This document shows, piece after piece, positions 33,272 to 49,163 of a DNA stretch of 64,000 nucleotides (its first letter is position 1; each line of letters opens with the position of its first letter). The notes beneath the pieces were generated by a model. It was not told the origin of the DNA. It made no database searches and saw nothing but the letters and a program-made list of their open reading frames with translations. The position numbers and the translations under genes are program-made. The stretch is taken from assembly GCA_033439765.1 (NCBI GenBank), contig JAULSN010000001.1:5828001-5892000 (forward strand), written 5' to 3'. This DNA is from Lasiosphaeria ovina (taxonomy: Eukaryota > Ascomycota > Sordariomycetes > Sordariales > Lasiosphaeriaceae).

Positions 33272-36134
33272 TCACGAACTGTAGCCATTGTCCTTCACCC
33301 ACGCAGCCACATCTGCGCCGTCGCGCTCAATCCACGAGATCTTAGATCGGACCGCGTCCAGGCTCTGGGCCAAAGACTGGTCAAAGCCGTTGGTGCTCTT
33401 GTCCGCGAAGAACTTCTCAACCTTCTCCAGCTGCTCCTTCTTGGTGAAGCTTGACGTGAAGATGGTCACCATGGACCCAAGCATGGACAGCGCGGGCGGC
33501 AGTCTCACGACCAGCTCGTCCCAGTGCTCTTCCATCCACGCGAACAGCGCCTCGACACCCTCGGCGTGGCTGCGGAGGCCGGCCGTAGGCATGTAGATAT
33601 CCTGGTCCTTGACCTCGTTGCCCGAGAGCAGCGACAGCGTTTGCTTGATGAGCTCCGGGTCCTTAGACCGCCCCAAGCAGCGCAGAGCCGTGTTTCGCTC
33701 GTCGCTATTGGTCGAGGTGCGGTAAAAGTTGACGACGGCATCATACTGTCTCATGGTTAGCTTCGAGCCGTGGCAGAAACAGAGGGAGCCCCACTAAAAC
33801 ATACCTCTTCTTTGCCACCATACTTCAGGGCCATGCTGAACACGCTACCCCTGATGTTGGGATGGATGGCCGACTTGTCTCCAGCCATGTACTTGGCAAA
33901 CATCTCCTTGGCTGCTTGAATGATGATCTTGTCGCCGCAAATACCAGCATTTCCGAAAAGCATGGCCTTGAACTGTTGCTCAATGTGCCCATCACTCTCG
34001 GAGAACTCCCAGCCCTTCTCGTGGGCCTTGGCACTCACGAGCTCCAGCTGGAACTTCTCCAGTCCATCCCGAACCCACTTGTCCTCAAACATCCAAGCCC
34101 CCTGAATGGTTGCGACACGAGAGATGATCTCGCTCCAGACAACAAACTCGGTCTCCGAGTCAAATCCTTTTAGAAGGTTCAATACACCAGACGTCTTTTG
34201 GTATCCAGACGTGGCAAGAGCACCCGCGTCAGCGATCATGCCCGCCCGGTCCTCAACGCTCAGCATCCCCTGCTTGGCCGCACTGCCCAGCTTCTCGAGC
34301 CGCTCAGGTGTGTATGATGTGCGGTACAGTCCAGTGTGGTTCGCGTTCAGCTTGAAAAAGTCTGTGCTCGGAACCTGGAATTCGCCCTCCCGCTTGTCCA
34401 GTGCAAGCGTCTCATCAACCCCGTCCTTGGTCCGGAGACCCAGGAAGACGGGATACAGGACGGTATCTTCCTCTGGCTTCGTGTCGCCAGTGCGAAGGAA
34501 TCTGTTTTGCTTCAGGTGGATCGTCCCGTCATCTTTCTCCGTGACAGCGACAACCGGGAACCCAATGTTCTTGGTCCACACCTTCATCACACCCTCGACG
34601 TCCTTGCCGCTCACCTCGCTCAGGGACGCCCATAAATCGCCCGTCTGCGTGTTTCCGTAGGCGTGTTTCTTTAGATAATGCCTCACGCCCTCAAGGAAGA
34701 CATCCTCGCCGAGATAGGTTGCGATCATTCTCAGAACGCAAGATCCCTTGGAGTACGAGATGGCGTCAAAGATCTGGTTAATCTCGTCTGCCTTCTTGAC
34801 AGGAACCTCGATTGGATGGCTGCTCCGGAGAGAGTCGAGGGAGAGGGCGCGTTGGAGACTGTCCGTAACATAGCCTTCCCATACTTTCCAGTCTGGGAAG
34901 AAGACATTGCAGGAGTACTTTGGCAATCACAGTTAGCGAGAGAAATAGGGACAGCGACCAAAAAATGCGCTGGAGTGAGGGAGCTTACCCAAGACGCCCA
35001 CGTAGCGAACCCCTCGTTCAGCCACAAACCATCCCACCAGTCCATGGTGACGAGGTTTCCAAACCACTGGTGAGCAAGTTCATGCTGAACAACCTCGGCA
35101 ACCCGCTCCTTTGTCGCGGCACCGCTGATCTTCTCATCCAGAAGAAGGTCAACAACCCGGTAGGTAACGAGACCCCAATTCTCCATAGCACCCTGGGCGA
35201 AATCGGCAATGGCAATCTGGTCCATCTTGGGCAGAGGGAAGTCGATGCCAAAAACCTTTTCGTAGAACGCCAACGTCTTGGCGGCCAGATCAAGCGAGAA
35301 GCGGCCATGCTCGATGTCATACCCTGGGGGGGCGTACACGCGGACAGGAACACGGAAGTCGTTAGTCTCGATATAGTTCAACTCACCGACGATAAACGCC
35401 ACCAGGTATGTGGACATGAGAGGGGACTTGTTGAAGGTGACGGCCTTCTTGCTGCTTCCGCCGGTGCTGGAGGTGATCTCGGACTCGGACGCAACGTCCA
35501 TGTTGCTGAGGCACGTCAGGCTCTTGTCGGCAATGAGGGTGACGGTAAACTCGGCCTTGAGGGACGGCTCATCGAAGCAGGGGAAAGCGCGGCGGGCGTC
35601 GGTAGGCTCCATCTGAGTTACGGCCATCACGCCTTCACTACCGTCAGGGTTCTTGTAGGTCGACCGGTAGAAGCCGGCCATCTTGTCGTTGAGGTGACCA
35701 GTAAACTTGAGCTCAAGCTGAGCCTTGCTCCCCTTGGTGACGGCATTGTCGAAGTCGACCTTGGTGACTTGGGTATCCTCGTTGTACGACACAGTAGGGG
35801 ACGAGCTGTGTTATGTCTCTGGTTAGCTTAGTGACTCTAGCAAAGGCGCAAAGGCGCAAAGGGGAAACACGAGGAATTGAACAGACCTGATGGTCTGGCC
35901 ACCCGAGCTGATCTTGACCTTGTGGATCTCAATGTCGAGCGAGTGGAAGGAGACCGAGGTAGAGTCGTCGACAACGTCGAGGTCAATGAGCACGGTACCG
36001 TCAAAGGTCAGCTTCTTGAAGTCGGGCTCGAGCGTGATGTGGTAGTGACGTGGGATGACATTGGCGGGGAGGAGCTCGCGGCTCTGCACCTTGACCCCAC
36101 CTGCCACATCGGCGAGGGCCTGGGTTCGGCACAT
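33272..36134 (-). CDS. APE2: M1 family zinc aminopeptidase (Ape2/Aap1 type)
   Basis: This enzyme removes N-terminal residues from peptides. Four exons, 36134-35887, 35805-34989, 34917-33805 and 33745-33272, join in frame to give 883 residues, the usual family length. The N-terminus MCRTQALAD runs into the conserved RELLPANVIPRHYHITLEP. The substrate-binding GAMEN motif is at 288-292, the zinc site HELAH at 324-328 with the third ligand in NEGFA (Glu347). The C-terminal half has the helical ERAP1-like domain (for example TALRCLGRSKDPELI). Introns have CTAAC-type branch sites (GCTAAC in two of the three). The ATG at 36134 sits inside a GTATGT donor-like sequence and is preceded by a presequence-like reading in another frame, so a longer mitochondrial form is possible but not shown. 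Confidence 0.95.
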
Positions 36135-40347
<4,213 letters not shown>

Positions 40348-41058
40348 AGCAGCTGAAAGCGGATGCACGCGGGTACATTGGAAGCAAAGCCGCCAAATAG
40401 GCTCTGGTGGCTGGTTGGCGAACTTGTTTACCTCGGATGATTCGGTTATCGGGATGGTTTATGAAAACGGCGAGACGAGATAGACACAATAAACACCAGG
40501 ATGTATGCCTCGGTCTTGCATTCCTATGAAGCTTTTGTTGCCTCGATGTCCTGCGGTGATTTGTAGTAAGCAAATTGTGTGCATGGCTAAGAAAAGAGGA
40601 TGGAAAGCAGCTCTTCCAACAAGTACATGTGTAAAAGCCACAATGGCATGGTTTTGGCTTGACGGCGATGGTAAGTACCGACAGCTGGCGCCAGGGGCTT
40701 GGCATGCCGAGAGTGCCAATCTGGCAGCTGGGACAAGGGTTGCTACAGTGACGGCTGCGGCCCAAAATATTTGGCGAAGTGGATGAAAACAGTTGCCCCG
40801 GTAGTAGGCACAGATACGGAACAATCTGGCCCTGATTGCCAGCCGCCCGCCGCAATCAGCCCCTCATCCCGCACCCGACGCGCTGCTGCAGCCTGCAAGG
40901 TCACCGCTCGACAACGACAACCCGACGTCAACAGGTAAGACAAGAAAGGGATTCGCGACCAAAACACGACCAAGACAACACTTTGGGCCTTTAACAGCCC
41001 CAATTTCTTCAAAACACCGCGCTGCTGCCGAAGCTGGCAGCGTCTTGCACATGCAAGC
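40348..41058. other. Intergenic region, enolase 3' side and BUB1 promoter
   Basis: This region is 711 bp with no gene recognised and no specific regulatory site that I can support. Confidence 0.5.
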
Positions 41059-44000
41059 ATGGCGTCGGACGACTTGATCGACTTCGACATCATCGAGGGG
41101 CAGAAAGAAAACATCCAGGCCCTCCCCAGCGGGCGGTCGGCCAAGAAGCTCGCCGAGCTCTTCTCGGCGAACCCCCTGCAGAAACAGCTGACGCCGACAC
41201 CGTCAGACACCAAAACCGTCAACGACAGCATCCGCGAAGAGTTTGAGGCCGATATCACAGCCCTCGCAGAGTCGGACGACCCGCTCGACGTCTACGACCG
41301 CTATGTACGCTGGACACTGGACGCGTATCCGTCGGCGCAGGCAACACCACAGTCACAGCTGCACACGGTCCTCGAGCGTGCGACCAAGGCCTTTGTGAAC
41401 GCGCCGCAGTACAAGAACGACCCGCGCTACCTCAAGCTATGGCTGCACTACATCCAGCTCTTCTCGGACGCGCCGCGCGAGACGTTCGTCTTCCTGTCGC
41501 GCCACTCGATTGGCGAGACCCTCGCGCTGTTCTACGAGGAGTACGCCGCCTGGCTCGAGGGCGCCGGCCGCTGGGCGCAGGCCGAGGAGGTGTACAAGAT
41601 GGGCATCGAGCGCGAGGCACGGCCCACGTCGCGCCTGCTGCGCAAGTTTGGCGAATTCGAACAGCGGCGGGCTCAGCTGCCCGACGCCGATGCCGACGGC
41701 CCTTCGTCGCCAGCTCTGCCGACAGTTCGCCCTGCCCTCGCAGCAAAGATCGACCCCTTTGCCGCCGCCGCTGCTGCTGCGGCGGCCGCTCGCAACCCCC
41801 AGGCTCCCAGACCAAACAACGGAATCGGAGGACCAGCTGCGAAGCCTGGCCGGACAAAGCTGGCAATCTTCTCGGACGCGGACGCGAACGCGGCTGCCGC
41901 TCCCTCGGCCCTGCTGGTGCGACCAGCCGGGTCCAAGGGATGGGAGAGCATCGGCTCGCTGGCGGACCGCAAGAAGGAGAACGTGATGGAGGCGAAGCCG
42001 TGGGCGGGAGAGACGCTCAAGGCTGGCGGGAAGAAGAGCGTCGCACCCAAGATGGCTATCTTCAAGGACACGGTACGCTGACCTCCCTCCCCCCATCCCC
42101 CTCACACAAACAGACGTTGATCAATATAGGACTAATTTTGTTTCGATGGGCTGGCGTTTTTTGTATTTTAGTCTCAGTCTCAGCTTCAGCCTCAAGCGCT
42201 GTCTCAAGCACAGTCTCCGCAGGTTTCCCAGTCGCACATTGCTATCCACCATTCCAAGGTCCAGGTCACAGTGAACCCTACTACGGGCAAGCGAGAGCGC
42301 ATATTTGTCGACCTACGTTCTGTCTACCCGACACCCGATGTGCCCGGCACTGAACTAAGCTTCGAGGAGGTCTGGGCTGCTAACCGCGGCTGGCTGGATT
42401 ACAGGTGGGAGGATGAGCCGTCGCTCTCGGCAACTCCCAAGGAGGACGAGAACAGGCTGCCCGACGTGATTGTGCGTGAGGGGAAGGTGACTGAAAAGCT
42501 AGTAGTGCTCCACGATGTGGTGAGGCATGACGAGAATGGCGCTCCCATCTACCCTCGGGCGAGCAAGCCGAAGAAGAAGAAGGTGGTCGAGGTCAACGAG
42601 ACGCAAATAAGTACGTGACCCGCACTCTTTCGCCGGCTGTAGTAGCTAACCGAGCACCAACCAAACTGTAGTCAAGGCCAAGCTGGACTCGCCCTCGGGC
42701 CCAAAGATTAGGAAGAAGCACCACTCGGCAGAGCCGACCATGACTCTGCACACCAGGGCCGCGACTGACGACATCTACGACATTTTCAATGCGCCGCTGA
42801 AACCCGCCGGACTAGAGGAAGGAAGCGACGGCGAGAACGGCTACGAGACAGACGACTACACGAGTGGCGCTGAGAGCACTGGCACTACTACACGCAACAT
42901 CTCCACCAGCGAAGCCGGAGACGCAGACGAGGACGAAGCACCCGAGGAAGCGCCCGACGACGAGACATCGGACGTCAAGAGCGTGAGCGAGTGGTCAGAC
43001 TTTTCTACGCGGAAACACATCCCGGAACTCGACCTCGACGAGGACGTGGAAGCCGCACGCGACGACCAGCACGACGACACGCAGCTGTCGGACCTGATTG
43101 ACATTCACCAGGATCACGACGGGTCTTCGTTTGGCGAGCCGGCGGGGAGCAGCAGCAGCAGCAGGCACCGGCGGCAGCTGAGCGAGAACTCAGAGGAAGG
43201 TGACAGGATAGTGACCCCGGTCACGGACGACTTCCCCGGCGAACTGCGAAGCACCAGCACCAGCAGCACCGTCTTCGTGCCCATTCCGCCAGAGGACTAC
43301 GTTCCGTCGCGGCGGACATACAGGGACCCAGTCGAGATGGCTAACAACCGCCTCCCCTTTATGACCCCCATCACGGAGCGCACCGAGTCGTCGCTCGACA
43401 TCACGTCGGACCAGAGCCGCCACGCGCTCCACGCCAAGACGCCTTCTAAGAGAGACGCGGCGGGCAGAGAGGTGATTCTGATCGAGGATGACGAGGAGGA
43501 GGATGAGGAGGAGAGCTCAGACCTGGAGCCGCTCAGCAGCCCGTTGCGCGACGTGATGGACTCGGACGACAACGAGGAGCTTTCCGACATTAGCGACGAC
43601 AAGGCCGTAGCCGCTATCGCCGCCGCAATCACAATGACCCCCGCGCTCGTTCCCGAGGTAAAGAAAGCCGGCGCAGTCGCCCGGCCAACGCCTCTCCCCG
43701 CGGCAGCCGCGCTCATCCCCACGCAGCCCATCATCCAGGACGGGCAGTGCAACCCGGTGGACGACAGCGTGCGGGCCGAGATCCTAGCCAAGATGCAGCC
43801 GCCGCTGGGCGCGTACGAGGGCTTCTACGACCACCGCGGCGAGCGGTTCGCGCGCGGCGCCGAGATCCGCAAGTTCGCCAAGGCGCTCATGAGCCGCAGC
43901 AAGCGCCGCAGCAGCAGCGACAATAACAAGACGGCTACCCTCAACGGCGCCGCCGTCGTGCTGCACTTCCCCGAGACGCCCGGCGTCGAGTACACGGTTC

Positions 44001-45115
44001 GCAGGGAGCTCGGCAAGGGCGCTTTTGCCCCCGTGTACCTCGTCGAGAACTCGTGTCCGACGGTTGAGGGCGATGGTGACGACGACGCAGAGGCGGACCT
44101 GATGGACTTTGGCGAGTCGCAGGACGCCAACAACAACAACAAGACGCTGGTGACCACTGCTACTGCGGCCGGAACACAACAGCAGTACCGCCGCCGCGAG
44201 CGCGAGGCACTCAAGATGGAGGACCCGCCGTCGGCGTGGGAGTTCTACATGATGCGGCTCGCGCACGCGCGGCTGGGCAGCAGCGAGCGGGCAACGGCCT
44301 CGCTGTCCCCAGCACTAGCCCTCCACCTGTACCAGGACGAGGGGTTCCTGTTCTTGCCCTTCCACGCCCACGGCACGCTGCTCGACGTGGTCAACCTGTT
44401 CCGCGGCGAGGCGTCGGGCGTCATGGACGAGGCGCTGGCCATGTTTTTCAGTATTGAACTCTTGAGGACTGTCGAGGCGCTGCACGCGCGCCAGCTGCTG
44501 CACGGCGACGTGAAAGCGGACAACTGCCTCCTGCGGCTCGACTCCTTAGGGGGTATCACATCCGCGTGGCGCGCCGATGGATCCGGCGGCTGGGCGGCGC
44601 GCGGCCTCACGTTGATCGACTTTGGCCGCGCCATCGACATGGCCGCGTTTCGCGCCGATGTCCAGTTCGTCGCCGACTGGAAGACCACGGCGCAGGACTG
44701 CGCCGAGATGCGCGACGGCAGGCCCTGGACCTGGCAGATCGACTACCACGGGCTTGCGGGGACTATTCACTGCTTGCTGTTCGGCAAGTACATCGAGACG
44801 GTGCCCACGGTGGCGGGTTCGGGTGGTTTCGGGAGCAATGCCCGCCGGTACAAGATCCGCGAGAGCCTCAAGCGGTACTGGCAGACGGATATCTGGGGCG
44901 ACTGCTTTGATTTGCTGCTGAATCCGGTCGCGCATGTTTCTGCGACCGCTGCTGCTGCTGGTGGTGGTGGTGTGCGTGTGATGCCGGTTCTGCATGGCAT
45001 GCGTGCTGTTCGCGGACGCATGGAGCACTGGCTCGAGGCTAACTCGGAGCGCGGCGTCGGTCTGCGCAGCTTGATGGCCAAGGTCGAGGCCTGGGCGAGG
45101 GGGGGCCGGCGTTGA
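41059..45115 (+). CDS. BUB1: Spindle checkpoint kinase BUB1, MadBub-like
   Basis: Bub1 is the kinetochore kinase of the spindle assembly checkpoint. Exons 41059-42072, 42172-42610 and 42672-45115 join in frame to 1,298 residues. The Mad3/BUB1 TPR-like domain spans about 55-215 (for example YLKLWLHYIQLF). KEN boxes lie at 16-18 and 306-308. The second is flanked by LAIFSD (268-273) and MAIFKD (332-337), which resemble ABBA motifs. A GLEBS-like Bub3-binding segment, ELSFEEVWAANRGW, is near 400-412. TMTLHTRAATDDIYDIFN (from about 507) is a conserved block of fungal Bub1. The kinase domain has GKGAFAPVY (about 935), ALKMEDPPSAWEF, HGDVKADN (about 1095) and LIDFGRAID (about 1135), so catalytic residues are present. 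The KEN/ABBA set is typical of Mad3/BubR1, which suggests one gene does both jobs. Confidence 0.93.
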
Positions 45116-45563
45116 TGGTCTCGGCCTTTCTTGGGGCTTTTGCTTGCCTGCATGGCTTTGGGGTCTTTTTATTTTCTTCTCGTCTGGTGGTTTCATGGAC
45201 TAGGTAGCGGCTGGTCATGGTTTCTTGGACTGACTGGCGATGGTGGCTGGCTGGCTGGCTGGCGCATGGAGAATGGAGAATGGCGCATGGAGAATGGTGA
45301 ATGGCGAACGGCGAACGGCATGGCCTATGTGGTGGGCGGTATATAGCCTCCCCCCTTTTTCTCACCCTTTTCTGGAGCGCTTCTGGAGTTTCCCCTCACT
45401 TTCTTTCTCTCTTTCTTTTCGATACCTCCGGCCGCAAACAATAGGCAGCCAGTCTCTTTATAGCAACCGGCTGATACCATAGCGTCGGACAAAAGGAGGA
45501 GAGAGACGGATGGATAGAGATGCATCACATCGCATATATTTCTTCATTCGTCATGCTGAATAT

Positions 45564-45575
45564 CCCCCCCCCCCC
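45564..45575. repeat. 12-bp poly-C tract
   Basis: Twelve consecutive C residues lie in the BUB1-APN1 intergenic region. Confidence 0.9.
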
Positions 45576-45826
45576 TGTGCGAGGCGCTTCTCTTAATTAG
45601 TTCTAGGTACATAACATGCCTTCCTTGAGGGTGGTTCTTTTCCTGGTCGTGCATCCTGATCTCCCATTTCCTGTCCGGCTTTTGTGGAATTATGATGTTC
45701 GTCAGCAATAAACAAACAAAACTACAAAAATCCCGCTATTTCCAGGCTCTCGCGTACAGCGGATGCCGTGTCCAGTGCATCAGATTCGGTATCCAGCACA
45801 TTCCTTCATATTATCTTACAGATCGA

Positions 45827-45845
45827 CCCCCCCCCCCCCCCCCCC
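45827..45845. repeat. 19-bp poly-C tract four bases past the APN1 stop
   Basis: Nineteen consecutive C residues end at 45845, and the APN1 stop codon occupies 45850-45852 on the opposite strand. On the APN1 transcript this is a G19 run at the very start of the 3' untranslated region. Confidence 0.9.
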
Positions 45846-45849
45846 GGCA

Positions 45850-47286
45850 TCAGTCGCTGTCGTGGCTGTGGCTGTGGCCGTGGTCGTCTTCGGAATCCGA
45901 GTCTTGGCCCTTCTTCTTCTTGGCCGCCGCCTTCTTGCCCCTGGTCCCCTTCTTCGCGTCCTTCTCGGCCTTCTTGTCCACCTGGTCCTGGATCTTGGCC
46001 CGCTCGGCCGCGCCCTTGGCCTGCAGCTCGGCCGCCTTGGCCTCGAACTCGGCGCTCTCGGCGTCCTGTCCGATCATGCCCTCGAGCAGCTTGATCTCGT
46101 CGGCCCAGATCTGCCTATTCTCGACCGTCTTGCCGTCGGCGCCCTTCTCGTCGATGGGCGTCTCGAGCACCATGGGCAGGTTCTGGAACGGCGCGTGGTT
46201 GACGATGCTGTGGAAGGCGCGCAGCCCCAGGAACCCCGTCCCGATGTTGGCGTGCAGGTCGCGGTGGGAGCCGAACGGCGCCTTGCTGTCGTTGAGGTGG
46301 AAGGCGCGCAGGTACTTGAGGCCGACCACGTCGTCGAACTCGGCGACCGTAGCGGCAAACGCCTCGAGCGACCGCAGGTCGTAGCCGGCGGCGAAGGCGT
46401 GGCACGTGTCGATGCACACGCCGACCCGGCTCTTGTCGTCGACGAGGCTGATGATGTCGCGCAGCTCCTCGAACCGCGACCCCACGACGTTGCCGCTGCC
46501 GCACATGTTCTCCAGCACCGTCACCACCGACTTGGTCGCCTTGTGCGCCTTGTTGAGCTGCGCCGCGATGCGCGCCACCGCGGCCTCCATGCTGTCTCCG
46601 CCCGTCGAGCCGGGGTGGAAGTTCCACAGCCCGATCCCCAGCGCCTCGCACCGCTCCAGGTCGTCGATGAAGTTCCCGTAGGCCTGGTCGGCCTTGGCGG
46701 CGTCTGCCTGCGCCAGGTTAATGAGGTAGGAGCCGTGCGGCAGGATGTGTTGCGTCCCGTCGTAGCCGTGCTGCTTGAGCATGGCGTGGAATTCTGTCTT
46801 CGTCTCGGGGGCCAGCGCGGGGCTCTGCCATTTGCGCTGGCTCTTGAGGAAGACGGCAAAGGCGTTTGCGCCGATCTGGATGGCGTTGGAGATGGAGTTC
46901 TGCACGCCGCCGGCGCCGCTGACATGAGCCCCTATGAACATGGCCCGCGGCAGCGACGCGACGGCGGTCCGGGTCGCCAGCGGCATGTCGTCGGGTTTGG
47001 AGCCGGCGGCTTTCTTGCCAGTGTTGCGCTTCTTTGCGGCAGGCTTCTTCTTCTCTTCCTCTTCCTTGTCGTCCGGGTCCGAGTCGACGTCTTCGGCCAG
47101 AGCCGCGGCTTTGCGCTTGGCAACCGTGGGCCTCTGCACGGCGGGCTTCGTCTTGGCGGCGCCGTTTACGAGAGAAGAAGTCTTGGCCGACACGGCCGCC
47201 TTGGACTTTTCAATGACAGTCTTTGTCTTATTGACGAGAGCTGAAGCCTTGCTGGCGCTGGCCGAGCGGGTCGACGACCGGACCAT
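45850..47286 (-). CDS. APN1: AP endonuclease 1, endonuclease IV family
   Basis: APN1 cuts DNA 5' to abasic sites in base excision repair. It is a single exon of 478 residues from ATG 47286 (MVRSSTRSAS); the frame is open further upstream, but that part looks non-coding and contains a tandem repeat. Residues 1-112 are a Lys/Ala-rich basic leader, suitable for nuclear targeting. The TIM-barrel core starts near 115 with AMFIGAHVSGAGGVQNS. It shows the family's metal-site blocks: GLWNFHPGSTGG, VLENMCGSGNVVG, VGVCIDTCHAFAAGYD, LRAFHLNDSK, SHRDLHANIGTG and VLETPIDEKG. The C-terminal tail is Lys-rich and ends with an Asp/His/Ser run. The core is complete, so an active enzyme is expected. Confidence 0.95.
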   Translation of the reverse strand: MVRSSTRSASASKASALVNKTKTVIEKSKAAVSAKTSSLVNGAAKTKPAVQRPTVAKRKAAALAEDVDSDPDDKEEEEKKKPAAKKRNTGKKAAGSKPDDMPLATRTAVASLPRAMFIGAHVSGAGGVQNSISNAIQIGANAFAVFLKSQRKWQSPALAPETKTEFHAMLKQHGYDGTQHILPHGSYLINLAQADAAKADQAYGNFIDDLERCEALGIGLWNFHPGSTGGDSMEAAVARIAAQLNKAHKATKSVVTVLENMCGSGNVVGSRFEELRDIISLVDDKSRVGVCIDTCHAFAAGYDLRSLEAFAATVAEFDDVVGLKYLRAFHLNDSKAPFGSHRDLHANIGTGFLGLRAFHSIVNHAPFQNLPMVLETPIDEKGADGKTVENRQIWADEIKLLEGMIGQDAESAEFEAKAAELQAKGAAERAKIQDQVDKKAEKDAKKGTRGKKAAAKKKKGQDSDSEDDHGHSHSHDSD

Positions 47287-47297
47287 GGTGGGAAGCT

Positions 47298-47332
47298 GCC
47301 AAAGTGCCAAAGTGCCAAAGTGCCAAAGTGCC
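47298..47332. repeat. Tandem GCCAAAGT repeat in the APN1 leader
   Basis: Four copies of an 8-base unit, GCCAAAGT, lie 12-46 bases upstream of the APN1 ATG, that is in the probable 5' untranslated region. Confidence 0.9.
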
Positions 47333-48390
47333 AGACAAAAGACCCAAAAGGAGCAAAGGACAGAACCCAAAGAGAAACGCCTAAAAATTAAGTAGATACC
47401 GTCATATTCTCGTGGCTGATAGTTTCCCAATTGATTGCTTGTTGTTTTTGTTGGGGAGGAAATTGGTTGCAGACTGGGCTTGTCGTCGAGTCCCCTCAAG
47501 TCTGTCAAGTGGCTTTGCCTGGGGTTACAGATCCCGTCGTCGTGAGCGTGTTTGGACGCGACTCGGCACGCCGCGCACGACAGCACGTGACTCTCTCTAA
47601 AAATATAGAGCATCTCAATTAAGATCCCTGGCTATGGATCTGTGCCGATACTGTCCCAAGAGTGCAACCAAACTAGACCTAAACTACGCACTACAACGGC
47701 AAGCTATGTAACATCCCTAGCGCACTGGTGTTAATTCTCCACTCCGTATCCGCACCTTGGCCATTGAAAGCCGTTGATTCCATCCGCCCTCATCATCAAC
47801 AAGGACGGCCGGCCAAGAGGCAAAGCAGTGTCGAATACGCGGCCTTCTGACTTTGCATTAGTAAGGCAGAGAGAGGCCACTGCACCCAGACCTAGACGCA
47901 ACGCTGCCGCCTCTTTCAAACAACCCAAGACCCGACTATAGCCTACTGTGTATGGCGGGGTCTGATGGGCTGGTGGGCGTGGCAGCTGACGGGAGGTCCA
48001 GTGCTCGCAAAGCAAAGCTCGGGTCCGGGCCGGAGACTTTGTCATGATGGATGTTGTGCGTCGGGCTTATTTTCTAGTTGTAGTGCAATGTCTTGTGCCC
48101 TCGGAAGGAAACTTGCTGCTGATGAGACGGGCTTACGTTGGCAGGGGCTTGCCCAGTCACGTCTGTCAGGTCCGTCAGTGTCAGGTCGCTGGCGCATGTG
48201 AGAGTTTCACCATGGTATGGTAATATGGTGAGCACTTGCAGCTAGCCATTGCCGATCGCTGACTCTGGTGCCAGATCAGATGCTGTCTGCGGCCCGCTGC
48301 TGTCATCTGGGCGGGCGTTGGGCGAGATCTCGGACAGATCTTAATACCTTCAGGAGGATACAAGTTAACAAGCACTGAACAACACGCGGG

Positions 48391-48452
48391 GCACCGCACC
48401 GCACCGCACTACACCGCACTACACCACACCGACCGACGACTACACCGCACCG
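48391..48452. repeat. Degenerate CACCG/CACTA pentamer-type repeat
   Basis: About 60 bases consist of variants of CACCG and CACTACAC in tandem, in intergenic DNA. Confidence 0.75.
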
Positions 48453-49101
48453 GCATTCATTCCGCATTAGGGATTTGCCGTCGGATCTGTGAACGCAGCG
48501 GTTGGCATCTCCGTCTAATCTAGTGTAACTGACGCACCAGAGCGTACCCGCGTATCCGTAACAGCCTTACCAAGGCCCACCTCAGTGTCGAGAGTTGGGG
48601 CTTATGCAAAAGGGGAAAGAGACAGCAGCAGGCAGCAGCCAACAGCGCCCGCCAACAACTGCCGTTGCGCTGGGTCCGAGTCGCTCCGATTTCCTTTCCC
48701 AGAAGGTGTGTGTGTGACACCTTCATGTTTTGGCGATGGCCTAGAGCCTCGAGGTAACAGGTTGGCAGTTGGGGTCCACGGCGTCCATGTGCCACCGCCT
48801 TTCACCCTCAAATGGAAGTCAGCTTTGTGTTTGGCTACCAAGCTACCTAGTATGTAGGATTCTGTGTCTACTATATCTTCAGGCAGGCGTCAATATCCGC
48901 GTTTAGGGGGCCTAGGCCTCGTGTTCAACTGTCCCGCGCCCGTGTATCAACTGCGCGGTGCTCTCAGTTGTCGATCAGCTCTCAGCCCCAGCTCGGACTA
49001 TCGAATTGATCCTATAACAGACGCCCAAGGCAGAAGCCAAGATACTTAGTACTCCATATAGAGACAAGATGCGGTGACATTGGGGCAGGGCCGGCAGGCT
49101 A

Positions 49102-49163
49102 GCCGGCTCGCTGTGAAATTTGCAAAGAGGTTGCCGGCTCGCTGTGAAATTTGCAAAGAGGTT
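49102..49163. repeat. 31-bp perfect tandem duplication
   Basis: The segment 49102-49132, which begins GCCGGCTCGCTG, is repeated without change at 49133-49163. It is in non-coding DNA. Confidence 0.95.

Larger units (their letters stand above)
45116..45849. other. Convergent intergenic region between BUB1 and APN1
   Basis: No gene is seen in these 734 bp. The region has imperfect tandem repeats of GGCTGGCT and of ATGGAGAATGG at 45240-45325, and two long C tracts listed separately. Confidence 0.6.

Noticed and set aside
45763..47244. 493-codon plus-strand open frame opposite APN1
   Set aside because: It runs through the C19 tract and is antisense to conserved APN1 motifs; a shadow frame.
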